Source: an uncultured Gammaproteobacteria bacterium
Lineage (GTDB): Bacteria; Pseudomonadota; Gammaproteobacteria; Steroidobacterales; Woeseiaceae
Length of the DNA stretch: 17,548 bases
Direction of reading: 5' to 3'
Assembly (NCBI GenBank): GCA_938003715.1
Contig: CALKYK010000315.1
Coordinates: 1 to 17,548 of the forward strand
Positions 6,496 through 13,629 of this stretch are shown one piece after another. The first letter of the stretch is position 1; every line of letters starts with the position of its first letter. The notes below the pieces were generated by a model. That model did not search any database. It was not told the DNA's origin and saw only the letters and a program-made list of their open reading frames with translations. A program made the translations under genes and the position numbers.

Positions 6496-7770
6496 GTGGG
6501 CAAGACGGCGTTGATCGTCGACGACTCGCGCTCGGCGCGTTTCGTGCTGAAGCGCATTCTCGAGACGCACGAGCTGTTCGTCGACACGGCCGAGTCGGCC
6601 GAGGACGCGCTCGACTACCTGAACGACCATCGTCCCGACGTGATCTTCATGGATCACCTGATGCCGGGTATGGACGGCTTCGAGGCCGTTACCGCGATCA
6701 AGAACAATCCGGACACCGCAACGATCCCGATCATGATGTACACGTCGCAGGAGGGTGAAGTCTACGTCGGTCAGGCGCGCGCCCTGGGTGCGGTAGGCGT
6801 TCTGCCGAAGCAGGTCGAACCGGTCGAGGTTTCGAAAGTCCTGAAGTCGTTGCGCGTCATCCAGCCCGACGACAGCGCGGCGCAACCGCGCGTCGTCGAA
6901 AACGTCGCGGCCACGCCTTACGAGGGACTCGAACTCGACGTACGCGAACTCATCGAGGACCTGTTCGAACAGCAGCGCGAAATTCTGCGCCGTGACCTCG
7001 CCCGCAGTTCGGCGGACATCGTTGCCCGCGTTGCGGAAGAAGTGCGGCCGCCACACGCGGAAGAATCGCAAGCGCCGGCTGCCAGGCAATCGGGCGCCGG
7101 CCGGAATCTGGCGATCGCGGTATTGCTCACGCTCGCAGCGCTGTTCGGCTGGGGTTACTGGAACAACGAGCAGCGGATCGACGAACTGATCCGGGTCAAC
7201 GAAGAGTTACAGGGTGAATTGCAGCTTGCGCTCGGCACCGCAACGCCGGTGGAACAGGCGATCGACGCGGTGACTGAAACCTTGCGTGAGTCTGCGGTGC
7301 GTGGCCTGGAGTGGGGCATCAACCTCGATCCGTCCCGCTCGTTCGGCGAGCTGCCCCTGTCGGACACGCTGCTGGCCCGCGTCGAGGAGCTGGAGAACCG
7401 GCTGCGGGAGGTCGGCTACAGCGGCGCCGTGCGCATCGAAACGCATGTCGGCGATTTTTGCATGGGGACGTCGGGCGCGGACGGCTTCGCACTGGCCGGC
7501 GGATCGGTCGCCGCGAGCGACTGCTCTTTCATCGGCTGGTCGGTCGGCGAGGCGTACGAACGTGGCCTGCAGCAGACTGTGGCCTTCGCCAATTTTGTCC
7601 GGCTCGCGCCGCAGCGTAGCGGCGGCCGGATTCGGTACGAAATCGTATCGCTGGGAAACATCGACCCGCTGATTCCGTACCCGGCGTCTCCGGAGGGAAT
7701 GACGGCAGCGGAATGGAATCGCGTGGCAGCGGCCAACAACCGGGTGGAGATCACGCTGCTCGCTGACTGA
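6496..7770 (+). CDS. Receiver-domain protein with one TM helix and probable periplasmic OmpA-like tail
   Basis: The 424-residue product begins with a complete response-regulator receiver domain (about 1-122): acidic pair D9/D10, phospho-acceptor D53 in VIFMDHLMPGMDG, T83 and K105. A polar, partly helical linker (about 123-203) leads to one membrane helix (about 204-222), then a coiled coil (about 223-250) and a C-terminal domain to 424. That last domain ends NNRVEITLLAD with a preceding GNIDPLIPYP segment, reminiscent of the end of OmpA-type peptidoglycan-binding domains, though the GHTD-type motif is degenerate (RIETHVGDF). Topology puts the receiver in the cytoplasm and the tail in the periplasm. 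I chose the GTG at 6496, just before the receiver, with GGGGAGG six bases ahead; the in-frame GTG at 6436 lies across the dyad. No DNA-binding domain is present. The cognate kinase is not in the window. Confidence 0.8.
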   Translation: MGKTALIVDDSRSARFVLKRILETHELFVDTAESAEDALDYLNDHRPDVIFMDHLMPGMDGFEAVTAIKNNPDTATIPIMMYTSQEGEVYVGQARALGAVGVLPKQVEPVEVSKVLKSLRVIQPDDSAAQPRVVENVAATPYEGLELDVRELIEDLFEQQREILRRDLARSSADIVARVAEEVRPPHAEESQAPAARQSGAGRNLAIAVLLTLAALFGWGYWNNEQRIDELIRVNEELQGELQLALGTATPVEQAIDAVTETLRESAVRGLEWGINLDPSRSFGELPLSDTLLARVEELENRLREVGYSGAVRIETHVGDFCMGTSGADGFALAGGSVAASDCSFIGWSVGEAYERGLQQTVAFANFVRLAPQRSGGRIRYEIVSLGNIDPLIPYPASPEGMTAAEWNRVAAANNRVEITLLAD

Positions 7771-7790
7771 GAAGAGTGCCAGGGCGGCGC

Positions 7791-8207
7791 CTACTCCGCC
7801 TCGTCTTTTGCCTTGCCCTTGCGCTTCTCGACGAATTCGCGGGGTTCGCCTTTGCCGGTCGTCTTCATGACGCCCTCGACGACGGCGCCTTCGGCGACGG
7901 CGATCGCCTCGCCGCTGACCGTGCCGGTGATCCTGGCGGTCTCGCTGATCTCGACCTGGCCGGCGGCCGCGATGTCGCCGTCGACGGTGCCGGCCACAAT
8001 GACCGCGGTCGCCTTGCTCTCCCCTGTCCACGGTCCTCCTTTCGCGGGCGTGGCCGGGCCGTCGATGTCACAGGCCCCCTCCGCCTCGCCGTTGATCATG
8101 AAGTGTCCGTTGCCCGTTACCAGGCCTTCGATTCTGCACCCTTCACTGATCAGCGTACCGGGACCCGTAGCGATGTCCCGCAAGCGGCGCATTTTGGTTT
8201 CGCTCAT
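7791..8207 (-). CDS. Bactofilin-family (polymer-forming) cytoskeletal protein
   Basis: Bactofilins self-assemble into filaments and scaffold cell-shape or envelope enzymes at the inner membrane. The 138-residue product shows the right-handed beta-helix pattern of short hydrophobic repeats with regularly spaced glycines: GTLISEGCRIEGLVTG, then VIVAGTVDGDIAAAG, VEISETARITGTVSG and IAVAEGAVVEGVM. Polar tails flank it, the C-terminal one very lysine- and glutamate-rich. A proline/glycine-rich insert (about 52-64) interrupts the core, possibly a loop. There is no signal peptide or membrane segment. It lies downstream of the DUF2845 gene on the same strand and converges on the receiver-membrane gene with a 20-bp gap. 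Specific partners cannot be told from sequence. Confidence 0.88.
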   Translation of the reverse strand: MSETKMRRLRDIATGPGTLISEGCRIEGLVTGNGHFMINGEAEGACDIDGPATPAKGGPWTGESKATAVIVAGTVDGDIAAAGQVEISETARITGTVSGEAIAVAEGAVVEGVMKTTGKGEPREFVEKRKGKAKDEAE

Positions 8208-8234
8208 GTCCCGGCGTGCTCCCAGCTGATGTTC

Positions 8235-8267
8235 GGCAGTCGCAGGAGATCATACAACGTGACTGCC
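8235..8267 (-). promoter_or_regulatory. Inverted repeat flanking a -10-like element upstream of the bactofilin gene
   Basis: GGCAGTC (8235-8241) and GACTGCC (8261-8267) form a 7-bp inverted repeat with a 19-bp spacer. Between the arms, on the minus strand, lies TATGAT (8254-8249), five of six matches to a -10 box, which would start transcription about 35 bases before the bactofilin ATG. A good -35 is not visible. The arrangement suits a repressor or activator site over a promoter, or alternatively an mRNA stem-loop between the two genes. Confidence 0.35.
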
Positions 8268-8295
8268 AGCAGAAGTGTGACGCGCTACCGATGGG

Positions 8296-8682
8296 TCAGT
8301 CTTTTTCGAGATACCCGTAGCCGGCCGTCTCGATGGACTTCAGGAAACCGCCTTCGAAGCGCATGATGCGCATCAGGCGCCGTGGCCCGAAGTTGAAGGT
8401 GAGCTCGCGCACGTAAAGGTGCTCGTGATAGCCGGTGTGAACGCGACGCACCGCGTGCGCCCCGCCCGTCGCCGCCGGTCGCTTGAGGATCACTGGCCGC
8501 AGCACGTATCCGAGGTCCTGAACGAACACCGGCTCGCCGCAAAGTTCGATGACGCGGGCTTCGTTCATGCCTTCCTGCACCAGCCGATTACCGCAACGAA
8601 GCGCGAATGCGTCTTCGGCAATCACGAACAGAGCGAGCGCCCCGAGTAGCGGTCGTATGAACGCTGTCGACGACTTCGGCAT
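8296..8682 (-). CDS. Exported DUF2845-family protein
   Basis: The 128-residue product has a Sec signal peptide (basic MPKSSTAFIR, then a hydrophobic stretch) with likely cleavage after AFA (25-27). The mature start LRCGNRLVQEGMNEARVIELCGEP is the hallmark of the DUF2845 family, whose members are periplasmic and of unknown function. The two cysteines (30 and 48) are suitably placed for a disulphide. I chose the ATG at 8682, preceded by GGGGA about 9 bases upstream; a GTG at 8706 would add eight residues in front of the signal peptide. It is divergent from gshA and is followed on the same strand by the bactofilin gene. Confidence 0.85.
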   Translation of the reverse strand: MPKSSTAFIRPLLGALALFVIAEDAFALRCGNRLVQEGMNEARVIELCGEPVFVQDLGYVLRPVILKRPAATGGAHAVRRVHTGYHEHLYVRELTFNFGPRRLMRIMRFEGGFLKSIETAGYGYLEKD

Positions 8683-8787
8683 GCGATCGTTTCCCCGGAC
8701 CGGCACAGTGAAAACCCGATTTTACCAGCCCGGCGGGGCAGCGCATTTTGCCTGCGGAGGGCCTTTAATCCGGCGCCTTGCGCCGCG

Positions 8788-8816
8788 TTGGCACGTTCGG
8801 GACGGGTCTGTATAGT
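8788..8816 (+). promoter_or_regulatory. Sigma-70 promoter of gshA
   Basis: TTGGCA (8788-8793) and TATAGT (8811-8816) each match the consensus hexamers at five of six positions and are separated by exactly 17 bp. Transcription would start near 8823, leaving a leader of about 38 bases before the gshA start codon. The location, between two divergent genes and pointing into gshA, supports it. Confidence 0.75.
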
Positions 8817-8860
8817 CGCCGGATGGGCGCGCCCCGGCGAGGCCCGCCGGAGACCGACTT

Positions 8861-10435
8861 TTGGGAAGTATCGTCGACAAAAGGATTGCGCGCCTGGCAG
8901 ACGCCGGCTCGCGCGGCGTGCTGGTCGGCGGACTCAAAGGCATCGAGAAAGAATCACTGCGCGTCTTCAGGGATGGTCGACTCGCTGACACGCCGCATCC
9001 CGAGCGCCTCGGTTCGGCGCTGACGAACCGATACATCACGACCGATTTCTCCGAGGCGCTGCTCGAATTCGTCACGCCGGCCGCGCCCGCGACCTGGCAG
9101 TCGCTGGAAACGCTCTGCGAAATACACCAGTTCACCTACGAACGTATCGGCGACGAGCTCCTGTGGGTGACGAGCATGCCCTGCCTGATGGCGGAGAATC
9201 GGGAGATTCCGCTGGCGCAGTACGGCAGCTCGAACGTCGGGCGCATGAAGACGATCTACCGCAACGGCCTGGGTTATCGTTACGGACGGCGAATGCAGAC
9301 GATCGCCGGCGTTCACTTCAATTATTCCCTGCCCGAGACGTTCTGGCCGCACTACCAGCAGCTCGAAAAGTCGAACGCGAGCGCCGATGCGTTTCGCTCC
9401 GACGCCTACCTGGGGCTGGTGCGCAATTTTCGCCGCTTCGGCTGGCTGATACTGTACCTGTTCGGCGCGTCGCCCGCCCTTTGCAAGTCCTTTTTTGCGG
9501 GACGCGAAACCGACCTCGAGCATTTCAACGAGTCGACCTTTTTCGCGCCGCACTCCACCTCGCTGCGCATGAGCGACCTGGGTTACAGCAACAACTCCCA
9601 GGCGAGAATCAACATCTCGCTCAATTCGCTCGACGAATACATTCACGACCTGCGCTGCGCGATCTGCACGCCCGAGCCCTCCTACGAAGCGATCGGCGTG
9701 CTCGTCGACGGCAGCTATCGCCAGCTGAGCGCAAACCGGCTGCAGATCGAGAACGAGTATTACAGCCCGATTCGGCCGAAACGGGTTGCGATGTCCGGGG
9801 AAAGGCCCACTGCGGCCCTGCTGCGCGGAGGTATCGAGTACGTCGAAGTACGTTCACTCGACCTCAACGTGTTCGACCCGGTCGGCATCAACCAGAACGT
9901 CATGCGCTTCACCGAGGCGTTTCTGATCTACTGCATGCTCGAGGAAAGCCCGCTTTTCGACGACGCGAACTGGTTCGAAATGACGCGCAATCACGGCGCC
10001 ACGGCGCGCGACGGACGCAACCCGCAGTTCATGCTGCTTCGCGACGGCAAGGACGTGCCGATGCGCGTGTGGGCCGATGAAATCCTCGACAAGGTGCGCG
10101 CCATCGCGGAGCTGATCGACGGTGGTGCAGGTGACTACGTCAGCGCCGTCGATGCGCAAGCCGAACTCGTCGCCGACCCCGGTCTGACGCCGTCGGCTCG
10201 CGTGCTGGCCGACATGCGCGACGCCGGAACCGGTTTCTACCACTTCGCGATGGAGGCAGCGATCGGCCACAGGGACTACTTCGCGTCACTCACGCCTATG
10301 GAGCCGGACCGCGTCGAGCATTTCGAAAACGAAGCGCGCGCATCGCTGCAAAGACAGCGCGACGTCGAAGCGGCCGACACGATGACGTTCGAGGAATACC
10401 TGGCCAAGTATTATTCCGACCAGGGCTGCTGCTGA
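8861..10435 (+). CDS. gshA: Glutamate-cysteine ligase (class I)
   Basis: This enzyme joins L-glutamate and L-cysteine using ATP to form gamma-glutamylcysteine, the first and committed step of glutathione synthesis, in the cytoplasm. The 524-residue product compares with 518 in E. coli. It follows that enzyme along its length: GIEKESLRV (27-35; E. coli GLERETLRV), ITTDFSEALLEFVTP (59-73), SMPCLM, AQYGSSNVGRMKTIYRNGL and MQTIAGVHFNYSLP (145-158). The start is a TTG with GGAG at 8849-8852; no in-frame ATG precedes it, and the N-terminal alignment to the family is complete from here. A rare start codon may keep expression low. gshB is not in the window. It converges on the aminotransferase gene with only 7 bases between stops. 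Confidence 0.95.
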   Translation: MGSIVDKRIARLADAGSRGVLVGGLKGIEKESLRVFRDGRLADTPHPERLGSALTNRYITTDFSEALLEFVTPAAPATWQSLETLCEIHQFTYERIGDELLWVTSMPCLMAENREIPLAQYGSSNVGRMKTIYRNGLGYRYGRRMQTIAGVHFNYSLPETFWPHYQQLEKSNASADAFRSDAYLGLVRNFRRFGWLILYLFGASPALCKSFFAGRETDLEHFNESTFFAPHSTSLRMSDLGYSNNSQARINISLNSLDEYIHDLRCAICTPEPSYEAIGVLVDGSYRQLSANRLQIENEYYSPIRPKRVAMSGERPTAALLRGGIEYVEVRSLDLNVFDPVGINQNVMRFTEAFLIYCMLEESPLFDDANWFEMTRNHGATARDGRNPQFMLLRDGKDVPMRVWADEILDKVRAIAELIDGGAGDYVSAVDAQAELVADPGLTPSARVLADMRDAGTGFYHFAMEAAIGHRDYFASLTPMEPDRVEHFENEARASLQRQRDVEAADTMTFEEYLAKYYSDQGCC

Positions 10436-10442
10436 GTCGCAG

Positions 10443-11357
10443 TCATTTCTCTGCGAACGGCAGCGCCACGCCGGTTTCGAACGCGTACTCGCGATGCAGC
10501 ACCTGCAGGCGTTTCGTCATTTCGCCGGCACTGCCATCGCCGATCCTGCGGCCGTCGGCTTCGAGAATCGGCGTCAGTTCGCCCATCGTGCCCGTCGTGA
10601 ACGCTTCGTCTGCCGTGTAGAGCTCGGTCAGCGACAGGTTCGCTTCGCAGGCGTCGATGCCCTCGCGCGCCGCAATCTCGAGCATCATCCGGCGCGTGAT
10701 CCCCGGCAGGCAGCTGTCCGCGTGCGGCGTCGCCAGTACTCCGTTGCGGACGACGAACAGATTCGTGTCGTTCGTTTCGGAAATGAAGCCGTGCACGTCG
10801 AGCATCACCGCGCTGTCCGCGCCCGCGACGTTGGCCTCGATCGCGGCCAGGATGTTGTTCAGCAGGTTGTTGTGATGGATCTTGGAATCCAGGCACTCCG
10901 GCGTGTTGCGACGTACCGATGCCGTGACGACACGAATGCCGTCGTCGGAATAGACCGGGGGTTTCCATTCCGCCAGCACGATCAGCGTGCAGCCGGACTG
11001 GTTCAGCCGCGGGTTCATGCCGGACGTGATCTTCTCGCCGCGGGTCAGCGTCAGCCGGACGTGCGTTTCGTCACGCATGTCGTTCGCCTCGAGGGTCGCG
11101 AACACCGCATCGCGTATCTGGTTGCTGTCGGGCACGCCGGCGAAGGCCAGGGCCTTTGCGGAATTCTGCAGCCGTTCGAGATGCGCATCGAGTGCCGCGA
11201 TGCGACCCCGGTAGACGCGCAGCCCTTCCCAGACCGCATCGCCGCCCTGCACGACAGAGTCGAAGACCGATACCCGCGCCTCGGTGCGCGGCAGCAGGCT
11301 GCCATTGATGTTGACGACGATGTCCCGGTTGCGCGGGTCGGGCACGGCTGCGCTCAT
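10443..11357 (-). CDS. Class IV PLP-dependent aminotransferase (branched-chain or D-amino-acid type)
   Basis: The 304-residue product is a fold-type IV aminotransferase, the class of branched-chain aminotransferase (IlvE), D-alanine aminotransferase and aminodeoxychorismate lyase. The PLP lysine is K159 in LDSKIHHNNLLNNILA. GFISETNDTNLFVV (190-203) carries the conserved glutamate and cofactor-binding segment, and FTTGTMGELTPI is the phosphate-binding region near the end. N-terminal VFDSVVQGGDAVWEGLRVYRG is typical of the small domain. Substrate preference cannot be fixed from sequence, so I give no symbol. Its ATG overlaps the stop of the sulfotransferase-like gene by four bases (11354-11357), so the two are translationally coupled and probably act in one pathway. 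Confidence 0.88.
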   Translation of the reverse strand: MSAAVPDPRNRDIVVNINGSLLPRTEARVSVFDSVVQGGDAVWEGLRVYRGRIAALDAHLERLQNSAKALAFAGVPDSNQIRDAVFATLEANDMRDETHVRLTLTRGEKITSGMNPRLNQSGCTLIVLAEWKPPVYSDDGIRVVTASVRRNTPECLDSKIHHNNLLNNILAAIEANVAGADSAVMLDVHGFISETNDTNLFVVRNGVLATPHADSCLPGITRRMMLEIAAREGIDACEANLSLTELYTADEAFTTGTMGELTPILEADGRRIGDGSAGEMTKRLQVLHREYAFETGVALPFAEK

Positions 11358-12085
11358 GTTGCGGTTCCTGCGCGAATGGCGTGTCGAAACAGTTTCTCAT
11401 ACCAGGGGCGGCACTCGGCATGGAGCGCTTCCAGGTGTGCCGGCAGCGCAGCCTTCGGCCGGTACGGAGCGAAGCCGGTGCTCTGATGCACGGCGTGATA
11501 CCAGTACGGCGCCCACGGGCCGTCTTCGTCACGCGGTCCGGCATCCCAGCGCAGCATTTCCTCGTCGAACGGTATGTCGAGGTGCGCGCAAAGTGCATCG
11601 AGCACGCCGCGCGGATCGAGCAACAGTTCACGGGCGTCGACGACAGCGGGCCGCCGGCCGTTGCCACGAAGCGCTTCGAACAGTCGCCACTGCGTTTCGA
11701 GCCCGGTATCCGCGAGCGTTGCCTGCGGCAGCTGGATCGTCAGCGACGGCAGCATTTCGCGGGGATCGCGGATCAGGAACACGTTGTCCGTGAGATCGAG
11801 AAAGGCGGCGTCGATATCCACGAGGTGGTGCGCCATCTGCTTCATGAACAGCACGCGCTCCGGTTCGGCACGTGCGGTCTCGAGCAGGCGCTGCATGACG
11901 GCTGCCCCGTCACAATCGACCGCGGCCATTACCTCGTCACGGCCGGGGTGTTCCGTGCCCGTCACGCGAAGAAAATGCCCATACAGCGGCTCGTCCACGA
12001 CCCGCGTGTCTGTCCGCTGCGCAAACGAGTACATCAGCGCCGTGGAAACGTTACGCGGTCCCGACCACAGGCAGATCGCCTTCAT
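11354..12085 (-). CDS. Sulfotransferase-like P-loop protein
   Basis: The 243-residue product has the sulfotransferase fold signatures: the 5'-phosphosulfate loop LWSGPRNVSTALMYSF (6-21), which replaces a classical Walker A, and the 3'-phosphate-binding segment IRDPREMLPS (105-114). In true sulfotransferases these bind PAPS. The protein is small and shows no membrane segment, so it is cytoplasmic. Whether it transfers sulfate or only uses the fold is unknown. A GAGGAG about 10 bases ahead supports the ATG at 12085; a nearby upstream ATG (AACACATGA context) closes after three codons. It is first in a two-gene unit with the aminotransferase, which suggests both act on one metabolite. Confidence 0.82.
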   Translation of the reverse strand: MKAICLWSGPRNVSTALMYSFAQRTDTRVVDEPLYGHFLRVTGTEHPGRDEVMAAVDCDGAAVMQRLLETARAEPERVLFMKQMAHHLVDIDAAFLDLTDNVFLIRDPREMLPSLTIQLPQATLADTGLETQWRLFEALRGNGRRPAVVDARELLLDPRGVLDALCAHLDIPFDEEMLRWDAGPRDEDGPWAPYWYHAVHQSTGFAPYRPKAALPAHLEALHAECRPWYEKLFRHAIRAGTAT

Positions 12086-12202
12086 GTGTTCATGCTCTCC
12101 TCGCCGGCTGTGCGCTCTGCCCTGTCGCCGGGACGGGGACTGTGCGCCAGGTCACACTTCGTTCGCGTTTTCGTGAGTCGATGCGCCAATTTAACTAAAC
12201 TT

Positions 12203-12219
12203 CCGGCGTCAGTCGCCGG
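12203..12219 (+). promoter_or_regulatory. Hairpin in the leader of the paralog pair
   Basis: CCGGCG (12203-12208) pairs with CGCCGG (12214-12219) around loop TCAGT. A second CGCCGG copy follows at 12224-12229 and runs into the ribosome binding site region GGCGGAGAG, so the left arm could pair with either. This could modulate access to the start at 12238. There is no T-run, so it is not a terminator. Confidence 0.35.
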
Positions 12220-12237
12220 TTTGCGCCGGCGGAGAGA

Positions 12238-12831
12238 ATGGACCAGGCAATGTTCAGAACGCTCATCGTCGGAATCCTGCTCGGGCTGGTCGCCGCTGGC
12301 GGGATCACCTATTCGTATCCCGTCGTCGACCTGCATCGCGAGCGTTCGATCATTTCGGTCCAGCCGAACGGCGGCAACACCGAGGCGTTTCGCATCAACC
12401 TGCCCCGCGATCGCATCATGGTCGGCCTGTCCGGCGTCGAGGACAGCATTCCGGCGGAGCTCGAATGGCCCGATCGCGATTTCCTCGGTCAGTTCCAGGC
12501 CGAGTTGTTCAAGGTTCGTGACCGCAACAACGCCGTCGTCGGCCTGGCCAGCCGCCTGGCCAGCGCCTCGGAGGCGACCGGCTCGTTCATCGAGTGGGCG
12601 GTACACCTGCCGGCGCGCGGGACGATCTACGCAACCATGAACGTGACGCCGGATGACGACGGCTTCCGCAACGGCGTGCTGCGATCGGGCACGCGGGAGT
12701 TTGCGGAGCTCACCGGTGCGGTTCGCGAGCAGTTCGTCGCCGACGTCGACGACGACTCGGAAGTTCAGGGCCGCATCGAACTCGTGACCCGTCTGGTGGG
12801 ACCGCAGAGTGACGAGGAGGGGACGCCGTGA
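12238..12831 (+). CDS. Single-pass membrane protein of unknown function (paralog 1)
   Basis: I do not recognise this 197-residue family. It has an N-terminal membrane anchor (about residues 6-25, uncleaved or signal-like), then an extracytoplasmic domain that looks beta-rich. Two stretches, SASEAT (109-114) and WAVHLPARGT (120-129), recur in the next gene (TASEAT and WHVYLPGEGT), as does a later GT-EFAEL-TG segment (151-160; GSGSFAGLET in the partner). The GxGxFxGxxG-like segment recalls small beta-barrel families such as allene-oxide-cyclase-like barrels, but this is only a resemblance. The start could be the ATG at 12238 or 12250; GGAGAG lies very close to the first. Its TGA overlaps the GTG of the partner. 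It is divergent from the sulfotransferase-like gene across a 152-bp gap. Confidence 0.75.
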   Translation: MDQAMFRTLIVGILLGLVAAGGITYSYPVVDLHRERSIISVQPNGGNTEAFRINLPRDRIMVGLSGVEDSIPAELEWPDRDFLGQFQAELFKVRDRNNAVVGLASRLASASEATGSFIEWAVHLPARGTIYATMNVTPDDDGFRNGVLRSGTREFAELTGAVREQFVADVDDDSEVQGRIELVTRLVGPQSDEEGTP

Positions 12832-13523
12832 AGCACGTCATCGCGCTCGCCGTCGGGTTCCTCACCGGTGCCGTGTTGTTTGTCCTCGGCCTGTACTTCA
12901 ATCCGTTCCTGGACAAGCCGGGCATATCGCCGCTCGCGGTGACCGACGACCGCATCATCGACCTGTCCTATTCCGCCGTCGCGGCGGACAGCATCCTGTA
13001 CACCGATCACGGCGAAACGATCGTCTCGCCGCATCCCGCCCGCGTGGTCGAGCTATGGGAACCGGCCATCCGTGACACCCGCCTGCTGGTCAGCCTGCTC
13101 CGCGACAGTCGCGGCAACCGCGCCGGCATCGGCGTGAAGTTCGCCACCGCGTCGGAAGCCACGTCGCTGATTCGCGGTGAGGCACTCGTCGACAGTGTCT
13201 GGCACGTCTACCTGCCCGGCGAAGGTACGTTCCTCGTTGACCAGGTCGAAAACCACTGGGCATACCTGCGCGAGATCGTCATACCGGCGCGAGTGAGCTC
13301 GGGCGACAACTGGGTGGGCACATTTCATCGCATCATGACCATCGGTCCCGGTTCGCTCGGGACCGCGCGCGTCACCGGGGGCAGCGGCTCGTTTGCCGGG
13401 CTGGAGACCGAGGCCGTCGAGTCACTGACCGCGCGCGGCTACTCGGCGCTGTCCGGCCCGGTTTCGATGACGGGGGGACTGACCGTCACGGTGCCGGACA
13501 GGCGCATCGCCGGCCAGCCCTGA
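12828..13523 (+). CDS. Single-pass membrane protein of unknown function (paralog 2)
   Basis: The 231-residue product starts with a GTG at 12828 that overlaps the preceding stop as GTGA, with GAGGAGG a few bases upstream (about 12814-12820). It has an N-terminal membrane anchor (about residues 4-24) and an extracytoplasmic domain. Shared with its neighbour are TASEAT (107-112), WHVYLPGEGT (125-134) and GGSGSFAGLET (184-194), in the same order, so the two arose by tandem duplication and diverged; this copy has extra sequence between the first two blocks. The overlap and shared topology suggest a hetero-complex at the membrane surface. No catalytic motif or lipobox is seen. Confidence 0.75.
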   Translation: MKHVIALAVGFLTGAVLFVLGLYFNPFLDKPGISPLAVTDDRIIDLSYSAVAADSILYTDHGETIVSPHPARVVELWEPAIRDTRLLVSLLRDSRGNRAGIGVKFATASEATSLIRGEALVDSVWHVYLPGEGTFLVDQVENHWAYLREIVIPARVSSGDNWVGTFHRIMTIGPGSLGTARVTGGSGSFAGLETEAVESLTARGYSALSGPVSMTGGLTVTVPDRRIAGQP

Positions 13524-13562
13524 CGGAATCCCGCAGCCGTTACGCGGCGACCTTTTTCAGCG

Positions 13563-13578
13563 TGGCACCGCGTTTGCT
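13563..13578 (+). promoter_or_regulatory. Sigma-54 (-24/-12) promoter upstream of the quinone oxidoreductase gene
   Basis: TGGCACCGCGTTTGCT matches TGGCACRNNNNTTGCW at every fixed base except the degenerate R, with GG (13564-13565) and GC (13576-13577) correctly spaced. Transcription would start near 13589, 41 bases before the ATG at 13630. It points the right way and sits in the only intergenic gap available. A dyad TGACGG-N9-CCGTCA (13468-13488) about 100-120 bp upstream could be an activator site. No activator other than PspF is seen in the window. Confidence 0.6.
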
Positions 13579-13629
13579 TTGCCGCATTGCTTGGTTATGC
13601 TTTGCGCGACATCGAACCGGGGTCCGACC

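Noticed and set aside
7771..7790. Sigma-54-like or terminator signal between the receiver and bactofilin genes
   Set aside because: Only 20 bases are present, with no stem, T-run or correctly spaced GG/GC pair.
13536..13560. Terminator after the paralog pair (GCCG-TTACG-CGGC followed by CTTTTT)
   Set aside because: The stem is only four base pairs and is separated from a short T-run, too weak to call.
13574..13601. Sigma-70 promoter TTGCTT-16-TATGCT upstream of the quinone oxidoreductase gene
   Set aside because: Both hexamers are weak and the -35 overlaps the far better sigma-54 -12 box, so it is probably coincidental.
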